From NCBI RefSeq assembly GCF_002878395.1, contig NC_061114.1, forward strand, positions 148,247,229 through 148,311,228: a stretch of 64,000 nucleotides of DNA, written 5' to 3'. Position 1 is the first letter of the stretch, and each line of letters begins with the position of its first letter. A program made the translations under genes and the position numbers. The DNA comes from Capsicum annuum. Lineage: Eukaryota; Streptophyta; Magnoliopsida; Solanales; Solanaceae. This document shows positions 1 through 9,087 of the stretch, piece after piece. The notes beneath the pieces are model-generated. The model was given only the letters and a program-made list of their open reading frames with translations, made no database searches and was not told the DNA's origin.

Positions 1-530
1 CCAAACTTATGACATGTGCTCAGCAGATCGAGGAGCAGAAGATTAGGACTAGAGAGAGACAGAGTAAGAGAGCAAGGACAGGAAGTTTCAGCTTTGCTTA
101 GCCTAAGTCACATGGTGGTAACCGTTCTCCGCATAGTCAAAAAATTTTAGTCCTAGCTCCATCCTTAACTAGTATACCTACACCTAAGTCCAGAAATAAC
201 CATCATGATAGAGCGCTAGGCTCCAAGGCCCAGGGTAGTAAAAATGGAGGTCTTACTTATCCACTTACCAAAGAGTGTGGTAAGAATAATCTAGGTATAT
301 GTATAGAAGGCAGTGATGTATGATTTGGCTATGCCAAGACAGGCCACAGAATGTGAGAGTGTAGATTTCTAGCACAGAGGGGTAAGGAGTTACATCAACA
401 AGGTACCAATAGTGGTTTGCGTCAGAATAGACTTTATGTACTCCAGACCCGTCCTAATCCAAAAAGTTTCCCTGACTTAGATTCGGGTATGTTACCAGTC
501 TTCTATGTTTATAGTATGAATGTTAGATCT
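1..530 (+). pseudogene. Tekay-type Ty3 gag remnant, zinc-knuckle end (element T1)
   Basis: This is the C-terminal part of a Ty3 Gag, the protein that packages element RNA. It reads as a basic stretch (about 30-100) followed by a decayed zinc-knuckle region around 275-360, where Cys-Gly-Lys-Asn and a later Gly-His can still be made out but some cysteines are lost. The frame then runs into the tract that leads to protease (about 420-520). It contains in-frame stops and breaks off before the protease active site. The same text, better preserved, occurs at 4921-5400, which is the basis for the call. The N-terminal half lies left of the window. Not functional. Confidence 0.75.
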
Positions 531-1464
531 CTTTCTCTCATTTGAGCATATGTTTTAGTATGAGATAGCTAGTAAAGCCACCAAGTCATTTTAGCAATCG
601 AGCAGTCAGATTTTTATAGCTTGTTTTCTCATCCTTACATCTATTCATGCTATCTAAAACCTCAGAGAAGGTAACAATTTCAAGGTAGAACCTCCTAGTA
701 GTTGCAAGTACAGTTCATCTCATGCATCATTCATTAGTTTTAGAATCACAAAGTTTTGTTATGATCTAGTTCATAGATGCCCTGTGCATCACCTAGTATC
801 TCCATAAGGTAAGCGTTCTTAGAAGGGCATAGTGTCCCAAGGGGGAGATACGCCAATTTCTCCTAATGCACTCATGCCTTAGATCATTAATTTCTCCTTG
901 CATAATGAATTCAGCCTAGAATAGAGGTTACTCATAAGCTAACTTTCAAGTTATACCTCAGCTATAAGTCAAGTATTCGAAGATTCAGTTTAGTTCATGA
1001 TGTGCAGTCCATATATCATGTAGCAGAATCAGCCATGTTCTCATGTTTTAGTTCAATCTTAGTGCCTTTACCATTGTATATTCAGTCACATATTGGTAAG
1101 TCAGTTCAATCATGTATTCATGTATCAGATATGTGTGGTCAGCTTATCAGTACTTTCAGTTATGCATTTACGTATCATGTTAGTCATATAATCATGCATC
1201 AGATATGCATGGATTCAACTTATCGGTTAAGCATTAGATATGCATTCTCAGTTTGAGAAACTTAACTTATCAGAACAATCAGTCATACATTCATAAATAA
1301 GCTACCCATGCATCAGATATGCATATAAATTATGATATGCTCAGTTTTCAGTCATGGAAGCAATGAAATCATGATCAGTCATTCATTTTATATATGCATC
1401 ATTTTATCTTTTCTCCCCTCTCAAGTAGCCATTATTCAGGATGAATGTTTCTATGGGGAGATAT
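531..1464 (+). other. T1 internal remnant and 3' untranslated region
   Basis: Almost the whole pol gene is missing here. From about 780 onward the sequence resembles the stretch between the chromodomain and the 3' LTR of T2 (8764-9087), with repeated TCATGCATTCATGTATCAG-like runs. A purine-rich tract (about 1455-1463), consistent with a polypurine primer site, immediately precedes the LTR. Between 540 and 780 I see no recognisable coding sequence. The likely history is a large internal deletion that removed protease to chromodomain. Confidence 0.6.
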
Positions 1465-4400
1465 TGTAATACCCCATATTTTAGAGTAGAATGAAAATCC
1501 ATCATTCCTAGGCGTAGATGTTTCAAAAGCCTCAAATCCTATGTAAATTTAGTGTATTAATCAATTATGTACGGCATGAATTTAGATCATATAGATTTCC
1601 TAAATAAGGTACAAGTTGAAAGCTTTCCTATCATTCAAGTTTTAGTAAGCGTCAAAACTTGGGTCAACTTCAATTGACCATAACTCATTGTACATTACAA
1701 ACTGGGTGGCTTACTATATATCAAAGGAAATCTCTTTGAATTTTATTTCCAACGATACCAATTTTTTCCTAAATCTGATATTGGAGAAAGGAGTTATTCC
1801 TATTTTACTCCAGCATATCAGGATGGAAGTGGTGTGACGATACTCATGGTAGCTTACCACATTTATGATGCCCTATCACAAAGGTCGTCAGCCTTATATA
1901 AGAAACCAGCTCCTAAGTGACGACATTTGTGGTAGCTTACCATATTTTTGACGCTATGTCACAAATATCGTCAGCCTTAGGTAGAATCCAGCTTCTATGT
2001 GATGACATTTTTGACGGCTTACCATATTTTTAATGCCATGTCACAAATGTCATCAGCCATAGGCAGAATCCAGCTTTTGTGTGACAATATTTTTGATTGC
2101 TTACCACATTTTTGATGCCTTGTCACAATTATCATCAGCTATTAGTTTCAGCAACTGAGAATTTATTTCATAAGGGTATTTTGGTCTTTTCCCTTCACTT
2201 CCTACGACTCATAACCCTTAAGGAACATATTATCTTCCATTCTGTTTAGTTAAAACATCTCACAAAGCTCTCTCATACACTTTCAAACACAATATTAAGG
2301 TTTTCTCTCAAGATCATCTTCTCAGGAACAAGAACATTCTTTTCCAAAGAGGTTGAACCCTAGTCAAGAAAAATCAAGGGCAAGCCTAAGGATTTCTTCA
2401 AGAACCTTCAAAAACATTAGATCTCTTTCAAGATCAAGCTTTAAGGTATGTGTGTGTTCATTCATTGACTCCTTTCGTCCATGAAGTTCAAGAATCCTTC
2501 TCTAAAACTATATATTGTAATTTTAATGTGATGAATGAATTTTTGATCATGTTTATGTGTTGAATGATGCCAAGATAGAATTTTAATGTGTTATTATGAA
2601 TCTATGACATCATATGAGTTGAAAACATGTAAGTTTGATTATTTATGATGAGTAATTATATGATTTACACCTATGCCTAATTTGTGCATGTAAGGTGTTT
2701 GATAAAATAACTAAGAGACTCGAAATCATGCATTATAGCTAATTTGTGACTAAGGGAAAGATTCATGATAGGCCTCTATGATTCAATGTCATCCATGCTA
2801 ATAATGTGTCTTTGAACACTGTTGGATTACTTATGAACTAGTCTTATGTAATTATTCTATGCTTACTTGAAAAACCCACTCATGTACAAGATGTAGAATA
2901 CCTATGTACTTTATGAAATTCCCCAAGTTATGATATTATGGATTGTGGTTGTAATATGTAATGAGCATGATATTGAAAGCTATGCAAGTATATACATTTT
3001 GTATGAAATTCCCTTCCATGAAACAGATTGTTGAGAACCATGCTTAGTATTAAATCCCTAATTTATGATATTGTGGATTGTGGACTCTACTCTTATGATC
3101 AAGAAAGTGAAGTTGTGTCATTTTTCTTCCGTCCAGTCTTGGGGGTACTTGTATCTGAAAAATATAGTTGTGTGCCTAGAGCCATGTCATGTTTTCATGA
3201 TACTCTAAGTCAAGCATTGATCTATAGAAATCAGTAATCTCAGTAGTTCAGTATTCTCAGTAATCTCAGTGCTTAGTAACCTTAGTAATCACTGTAAATC
3301 TCAGTAACTTTAGTACTCTTAATCAGTCCTCAGAACTCATTATATTCCATCCTTCATGAGAATCCAGTAAATTCAGTTTTAGCTTCACTAAATAATACAA
3401 CTATTTTTAGTTCAGTTAATCAGTATCAGTTCAACAAATTGGTTCAGTGTCTTTCAGATGGGAGTAGGATTCAGCATCGAGCGATCCTAGGGATGGGTGC
3501 TCACCCGCTAAAATAGGACTAAGATCCCTAGAAGAAATCCTTATGTTTCAGAATAACATTGCCATCATAGGTACGAGATGTCACCCGTTAGATAGGACTA
3601 ACATACTCAGGGATTACCCGTTAGCACATTTATATGTATAGGACTGATCCCAGGAGTCACCTGCTAGATTAGGATACACTCCACAACAGATGTCTTTCTT
3701 GGTGGTGCGGTACTGACACCCATCTAGTTAGGATAAAAATTGGACCCCATTCAGCTTAATTTGGGGCATGTCGGTTAGATAAACACATCCCACAGTTTCA
3801 GTTATAGATTCAGGACTTTCAGATATAGTTAACACAGTTCAGTAGTACAGATTCAGTACTAGTAGAGACAATTAATCCTTATCATTATAAATAGACTTCA
3901 AGATCACCCATTTGACAGGATTGATCTCGACTATAGTTAAATAATATCAAAATTATTAGATTTAAAGATCACTCGCTAGATAGGAATGATCTCAAATTCA
4001 GTTACTCCAGATAAAATAGAACTCAGATAGTTCCATCTAAACCTAGACTGCAAGATATAGTGACTCAGTATCAGTTACATCAGTTAGGCCGATCATCATA
4101 GTTATATAAGTAATATCAATTTTCTAAACTCATATATTAGTCATATCAATTATCAAAATTCCTGATATTAGTATTAAGCTTCAGGACTGTCAGACACAGT
4201 CAACTAGACCAGTTTTTCATAATTCAAACTATTAGAAATAGTCATTCATCTATTCAGTATCTCAGCATCCGGACACTCATGTTGTTAGTATTCAGACTCA
4301 GTAGTTAGTATCTCTACGAGTTCAGTTACAGTTATGTATGCATGTATGTATTCTCACATTCATAATTAGTCAGCATTGTTCATGCATATAAACCTTTGCA

Positions 4401-4920
4401 TTTTGCCTACCTCACTCATATACTCAGTATATTCAGACGTACTGATCCATTTACTCTATGGTGCTTTCTCTTATGTTACACCATAAGTTCAGAGGCATGA
4501 GGTCTAGATCAGCAGAAGCATTCTAGTGTTCAGAATTTGTAGTGACTCCTTTTCATTCGAGGACGATATGATTATTGCTATATGTACTATTTAATTGATA
4601 GATGGAGTTAGTTGGATACATATTCCTTCAACTTCATATTCAGTTCAATTAGAGGCTTTTAGACTAGATGTCAGATTAGATATTCAGATCTCATTATTTT
4701 TAGAATTTATGACTTGTTTTGGTATTGTTATACCTTTTACAACTATTTTGTTATCAGATGATTATTTAGTTCAAACCTTATGGCCTTTCATGTTCATATT
4801 TCCACATTTTATGTATATTATGCAGTATATAGGTACAAATATCAGTCATGGGTTAGCTTGTGGTCCTTCGGGGTCATGAGCACCGTGTAGCATTTCGATT
4901 TAGAAAATTGAGGTGTTACA
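1465..4920 (+). repeat. Long terminal repeat of element T1 (3456 bp)
   Basis: It begins TGTAATACCCC directly after a purine tract and ends GAGGTGTTACA, giving the inverted TGT...ACA ends expected of an LTR. It shares many blocks along its length with the LTR at 9088-11731, including the CATGTCGGT tract (3767 here, 10891 there) and the last 60 bases. It is about 800 bp longer than that LTR. It holds a four-copy 82-bp array in the U3 part (1835-2158). Immediately after its last base the sequence resumes inside gag with no primer-binding site, so this is the 3' LTR of T1. Confidence 0.85.
1835..2158 (+). repeat. Tandem repeat, about 82 bp x 4, in the U3 of T1 LTR
   Basis: Units begin at 1835, 1918, 2000 and 2082. 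Each starts with TGACRA or TGATGA, passes through a GCTTACCAYATTTWTGA segment, and carries a GTCGTCAGCC or ATCATCAGCC segment about 55-60 bases in. The last unit is degenerate at its end. The position, upstream of where the promoter should be, suggests an upstream regulatory array. The TGACG core is the binding motif of plant TGA-class bZIP factors (established knowledge). Its activity here is inference. Confidence 0.85.
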
Positions 4921-5400
4921 AGGGAGAGGCAAAACAAGAGAGCAAGGTTAGGCAGTTTTAGTTTTTCTCAACAAAAATCTGAGGGAGGAAACCATTCACA
5001 GTGTCCTCCTAAGCCAGAAATTCTAGCTTCTTCCTCTGCCAGTGCCCTAGTACCGAAATTCAGAGACGGTAATAGAGATCTAAAACCTGGCTCTAAGTCT
5101 CATGGAAGTGTCAGCATTGCTCGAACTAATACCTTGTGTTAGATTTATGGTAAGAACCACAATGGTACCTGTAGAGCTGGTAGCGATGTTTGTTTCAGTT
5201 GTGGAAAGCAAGGCCATAGGCTTAGAGAGTGTCCGTAGTCAGGTCTACAGGGTCAGCAGAATCACTTAACATCCTAGTCCGATCGCCCAAATTAGAAGAG
5301 TACCGCTTCCAGTTCTACTAGTGGGCAACGCCCAAACAGACTTTATGCTCTTCAGACCTGACACGATCAGGAAAATTCTCCTGATGTCATTACTGGTATA
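4921..5400 (+). pseudogene. Tekay-type gag C-terminus with CCHC knuckle (element T2)
   Basis: This is Gag nucleocapsid sequence. A clean knuckle, Cys-Phe-Ser-Cys-Gly-Lys-Gln-Gly-His-(4)-Cys, is encoded at 5191-5232. The preceding half-knuckle (about 5137-5175) has lost one cysteine to tyrosine and carries a stop. Downstream stops sit at glutamine positions of relatives (TAG for CAG). The sequence starts abruptly in mid-gag right after the T1 LTR, and its first bases align with about 51-80 of the T1 gag remnant. That fits T2 having been split by insertion of T1. Confidence 0.8.
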
Positions 5401-5930
5401 TTAAGGATTTTCCATATTAATGTTTATGCTTTGCTAGATCTAGGTGCATCTTTGTATTTTGTTACTCCTTATATAGCAGGCGATTTCAAAATCAATCCCA
5501 AAATTTTAGCAGAGCCCTTTTCAGTCTCTACCGCAGTAGGTAAAACCATCATAGCTGGGTAGGTATATAGGAACTACCCTATTAAGATATTTCAAAAAGC
5601 CACGTTGGTAGATTTAGTTGAGTTAGAGATGACTAATGTTAATATCATTCTTGGTATGTATTGGCTTCATTCCTGTTATGCCACAGTCTACTGTAGAACC
5701 AGGGTAGTTCACTTTCAATTCTCGAATAAGACCATCCTAAAATGGAGGGCTCATACTTCATCTTTTAGGGTTCGACTTATTTCCTACGTTTGCGCAAGGA
5801 AAATGATTTCTAAGGGGTATGTGTATCATCTTGTGCATGTTAAAGATTGAAGTTTTGAATCTCCTAGGTTTGAATCAATCCAAGTGTTTAATAAATATTT
5901 AGTTTTTTTCTCAAAAATCTTCCAAGTATT
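5401..5930 (+). pseudogene. Ty3 aspartic protease and linker (T2)
   Basis: Retropepsin-like protease that would cleave the Gag-Pol polyprotein. The active-site segment Leu-Leu-Asp-Leu-Gly-Ala-Ser is read at 5431-5451, with the catalytic Asp codon at 5437-5439. The flap and the Gly-Met-Tyr-Trp-Leu-His segment follow (about 5655-5675). A linker leading to RT runs to about 5930 with stops and at least one frame change. Position and order (gag, protease, RT) match chromodomain Ty3 elements. It is disabled by stops rather than by loss of the active Asp. Confidence 0.75.
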
Positions 5931-6790
5931 CCTCTCAAAAGGGAAATAGACTTCGCCATTAACCTTATTCAAAATACTCAGCCTATTTTTATTCCACCAT
6001 ACCGAATGGAACCAGTAGAACTCAAGGAACTAAAAAATTTGTTGAAGGTTCTCTTAGATAAGAGATTCATCAGGCCTAGTGTATCCCCATGGGATGCACC
6101 AGTATTATTCGTATGCAAGAAAGACGGTTCTCTTAGGATGTGTATTGATTACCATCAGCTCAACAATGTTAATGTCAAGAACAAGTATCCTTTTCCCAGA
6201 ATAGATAACTTGTTTGACCAACTTCAGGGTGCCAGTTATTTCTTCAAGATAGATCTCAGATCAGGCTACCATCAGCTCAGAGTTAGAGAATGTGACATCC
6301 CAAAGACAGCTTTTTGTACTCGGTATAGACACTAAGAGTTTCTAGTTATGTCCTTTGGTCTTACCAATGCCCCAGCCGCTTTTATGGACTTTATGAACCG
6401 GTTGTTCAAGTAGTACTTGGACATATTCATCATGGTCTTCATATATGATATTCTGGTCTATTCAGGCATTGAGTGTGATCATTCAGACCATCTCAGTATT
6501 GTTCTTCAGACCCTTAGAGGTCACTTGCTATTCGCTAAATTCATTAAGTACAAGTTTTGGCTAAGATCAGTAGCATTCCTTGACCATATTATTTTTGGTG
6601 ATGGCATTAGAGTAGATCCTTAGAAGACTGAAGTGGTAAGAAACTAGCCTCACCCTATCTCTCCATTAGACATCAGGAGTTTCTTAGGATTGGCTGGCTG
6701 TTACAGATGATTTGTTAAAGGATTTTCTTCTATTACATCCCCTATGTCCAGATTGACTCAGAAAAAGGTCAAGTTTTACCTCAGCCCCAG
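5931..6790 (+). pseudogene. Ty3 reverse transcriptase (T2)
   Basis: The RT palm and fingers are easily recognised. The open stretch 6006-6335 includes a Ser-Leu-Arg-Met-Cys-Ile-Asp-Tyr motif and [11 protein letters not shown]. After a stop the frame continues through Ser-Phe-Gly-Leu-Thr-Asn-Ala-Pro (6351-6374) to the catalytic loop near 6430-6470. That loop reads Phe-Ile-Tyr-Asp-Ile-Leu where active relatives have Phe-Ile-Asp-Asp, so one metal-binding Asp is lost. The connection region ends near 6790. Stops at 6333 and about 6411 break the frame. Confidence 0.85.
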
Positions 6791-7210
6791 TTCTAGCTCT
6801 TCCAAATGGTTCAGACGGTTTCGTAGTCTATTGTGATACATCCAGAGTGGGCCTAGGTTGTTTTCTCATGCAGTATAGTAAGGTCATAGCCTATGCCTCC
6901 AGACAGTTAAAGTCCCATGAGAAGAATTATCCTACTCATGATCTTGAGTTAGTAGTCATAGTAGTTGCCTTAAATATTTGGAGGCATTATCTATAAGGAG
7001 TTCATGTAGATGTCTTCACAGATCATAAGAGTCTCCAGTATGTCTTTTCTCAGAAAGATTTCAATCTTTGTCAGAGAAGGTGGTTAAAGCTTTTGAAAGA
7101 TTATGACATGAGTGTCCTTTATCATCCGGGCAAGGCAACCGTTATGGCCGACACTTTGAGTAGACTCTCCATGGGTAGTGTTTTTCACGTTGAGGATAGG
7201 AAAAAGAAAA
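6791..7210 (+). pseudogene. Ty3 RNase H (T2)
   Basis: RNase H removes the RNA strand during reverse transcription. The frame carries Tyr-Cys-Asp-Thr-Ser (about 6830-6844), Ala-Ser-Arg-Gln-Leu-Lys, His-Asp-Leu-Glu-Leu (about 6938), Phe-Thr-Asp-His-Lys-Ser-Leu-Gln (about 7015-7040) and Tyr-His-Pro-Gly-Lys-Ala (about 7120), in the family's usual order. The acidic residues look present. One in-frame stop lies near 6992. Confidence 0.8.
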
Positions 7211-8290
7211 TAGCTCAGGAAATCCATCAGCTCCTAGGATAGGTGTTACCTTAGTCTATTCTTCGAAGGGTGGTGTATGTTATCAAGTAGTTCTGAGTCA
7301 TCTCTAGTTTTTCAGGTGAAAGAAAAGCAAGACAAGGATCCTAGCTTTCTCAAGCTAAAAGAGTTAGTTCAGAATAAGAGAGTAGTTGTTTTCTCCCAAG
7401 GGGGAGATAGGGTTCTTTGTTGTCAGGGTCATCTGTGTGTTCTAGAAGTAGATGACTTAAAGTAGTAAATTCTTACAGAAGCGCATGGTGCGCGATACTT
7501 TATTCATCCGGGGGCCACTAAGATGTACCGCGACCTGTAATAAATCTATTGGTGGAGTAGGATGAAGAGAGATATTGCAGAGTTTGTCGCTAAGTTCTCT
7601 ATATGTCAGTAAGTTAGGATAGAGCATCAGAAGCCTAATGGAACCATGCAGGAGTTCACCATTCCTACTTGGAAGTGGGAAGAAGTGAACGTGGACTTTG
7701 TGATGGGTTTGCCTCAAACTCGTCAACAACATGATTTAGTTTCAGTTATTGTAGACAAGATGACCAATTCAGCTCATTTCCTTCCAGTTCATACCTCTTA
7801 TTCATCCGAGGATTATGCCAAACTCTATATTAGGTAGGTCTTCAGATTACACAGTTTTTCATTATCGATTATTTTAGATAGAGGTACCCAGTTAACCTCT
7901 TACTTTTGGAAAATATTCCAAAAGGGTCTTGGTACCTAATTCCATCTCAGTAAATCCTTTCATCCTTAGATAGATGGTCAAGCTGAAAGGACCATTCAGA
8001 CTCTTGAAGCTATGCTAAGTGTGTGGCACTTGATTTCAAGGGAGGTTGGGATGACCACTTTCCTTTTATTGATTTTGAATACAACAATAGCTATCATTAC
8101 AGTATTAAAATGGCTCTATTCAAAGCTCTCTATGGAAGGAGGTATAGATCTCCAATTGGTTGGTTTGAATTTAGTGAGGCCTCAGTCATAGGTACTGACT
8201 TGGTTTTCAACACCTTAGAGAAAGTTCAGTTGATCAGAGATAGAATTCGGGCTACTCAGAGCTGACAGAAGTATTATACTGATGTTCACA
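7211..8290 (+). pseudogene. Ty3 integrase, zinc finger and catalytic core (T2)
   Basis: Integrase would join element DNA to the genome. The His-His-Cys-Cys finger region lies at about 7475-7620, with Glu-Ala-His-Gly near its start and a decayed Cys-Gln-x-x-x end. The core shows the first Asp in Val-Asp-Phe-Val-Met-Gly (about 7694), the second in Leu-Asp-Arg-Gly-Thr-Gln (about 7877) and the Glu in Gly-Gln-Ala-Glu-Arg-Thr-Ile (about 7984), so all three catalytic acids survive. Stops (for example in His-Pro-stop-Ile-Asp-Gly) and a frame change near 8010 disrupt it. The frame resumes at 8023 and runs to about 8265. Confidence 0.85.
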
Positions 8291-8304
8291 AAAAGGATCT
8301 CAAG

Positions 8305-8529
8305 TTGGAGGTCGATGACTATGTCTATCTTAAGATCTCTCCCATGAAGGGATTGAAGAGGTTCAGCAAGAAAGGGAAACTCAGTCCCCGCTATATCAGT
8401 CACTTCAGGTTTCTTAGCCGTTTAGGCAAGGTAGCTTATGAGCTTGAATTACCTTTAGATTTAGCCTCAGTTCATTCGGTCTTTCATGTATCCTTGCTCA
8501 GAAGTGCATTGGTGACCCAGAAGTTGTAG
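8305..8529 (+). pseudogene. Integrase C-terminal GPY/F-type module (T2)
   Basis: The 74-codon open stretch carries Leu-Lys-Ile-Ser-Pro-Met-Lys-Gly, then Lys-Gly-Lys-Leu-Ser-Pro-Arg-Tyr-Ile and Val-Ala-Tyr-Glu-Leu, ending in Val-Phe-His-Val-Ser-Leu-Leu. This is the usual C-terminal module of chromodomain Ty3 integrases. The Gly-Pro-Phe core of relatives reads Ser-His-Phe here. Confidence 0.8.
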
Positions 8530-8763
8530 TCCCTATTCAGAGCATTGATGTTCTAAACAATCTCTCTTATGAAGAGATTCCAGTCAAAATCTTAGACTAT
8601 CAAACTTATCGATTGAGGAACAAATAGTTCCCTTTAGTTAAGGTTCTTTGGTGAAATCAGTTCTTCGAGGAAGCTACTTGGGAAACAGAAGAAGATATGC
8701 ATACCAAGTATCCTTACCTCTTCTTCACCGATTCAGATCAAGCTCAAGGTAATAGTTCGCCTT
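8530..8763 (+). pseudogene. Chromodomain at integrase C-terminus (T2)
   Basis: The frame after the GPY/F-type module reads Pro-Val-Lys-Ile-Leu-Asp, then Arg-Leu-Arg-Asn-Lys, Val-Lys-Val-Leu-Trp, Glu-Glu-Ala-Thr-Trp-Glu and Tyr-Pro-Tyr-Leu-Phe (about 8580-8722). This is the chromodomain signature of chromoviruses, which in related elements steers integration toward particular chromatin. Two in-frame stops are present. The domain, with the long LTRs, places T1 and T2 in the Tekay/Del lineage. Confidence 0.85.
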
Positions 8764-9087
8764 AAGCTTATTCAGTTTCATATTCATATTCCTATCATAA
8801 ACGTGGTATCTACTGCTATTTCATACTCAGTCATGCATTCATATATCAGTTCATTTATAAAATCATGCATCAGCTATGCATGCTCGTCTTGAGAAACTCA
8901 GCTTATTAGAACACTCATCACACATTCATGTACTAGTTAGTCGTGCATAGATATGCATGAGTTCAGTATATTAAGCATGTCAGTCATAAAGTCATGTCTC
9001 ATTCACTCATCTTTAGTTCATGTTTATTTATTATCTTCCCTCTTAGTTAGTCTAATTCGAGGACAAATGTTATTAAGAGGCTGATGT
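8764..9087 (+). other. T2 3' untranslated region and purine tract
   Basis: No coding sequence is visible. It repeats CATGCAT-rich text also seen at 985-1330 in T1, including the form CATGCATCAGCTATGCAT at 8864-8881. It ends with an ATTCGAGGACAAATG segment and an AAGAGGCTGATG tract next to the LTR, the usual place of the polypurine plus-strand primer. The tract is interrupted by pyrimidines and is probably decayed. Confidence 0.65.

Noticed and set aside
836..850. CCAAGGGGGAGATA as a second polypurine tract and LTR start
   Set aside because: No TGTAA start follows. The text resembles the integrase-region tract CCCAAGGGGGAGATA at about 7394 of T2, so it is more likely a pol scrap.
1835..2158. 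Regularly spaced repeats as a CRISPR-like array
   Set aside because: The 82-bp units are contiguous and diverged, with no unique spacers, and lie in a plant LTR.
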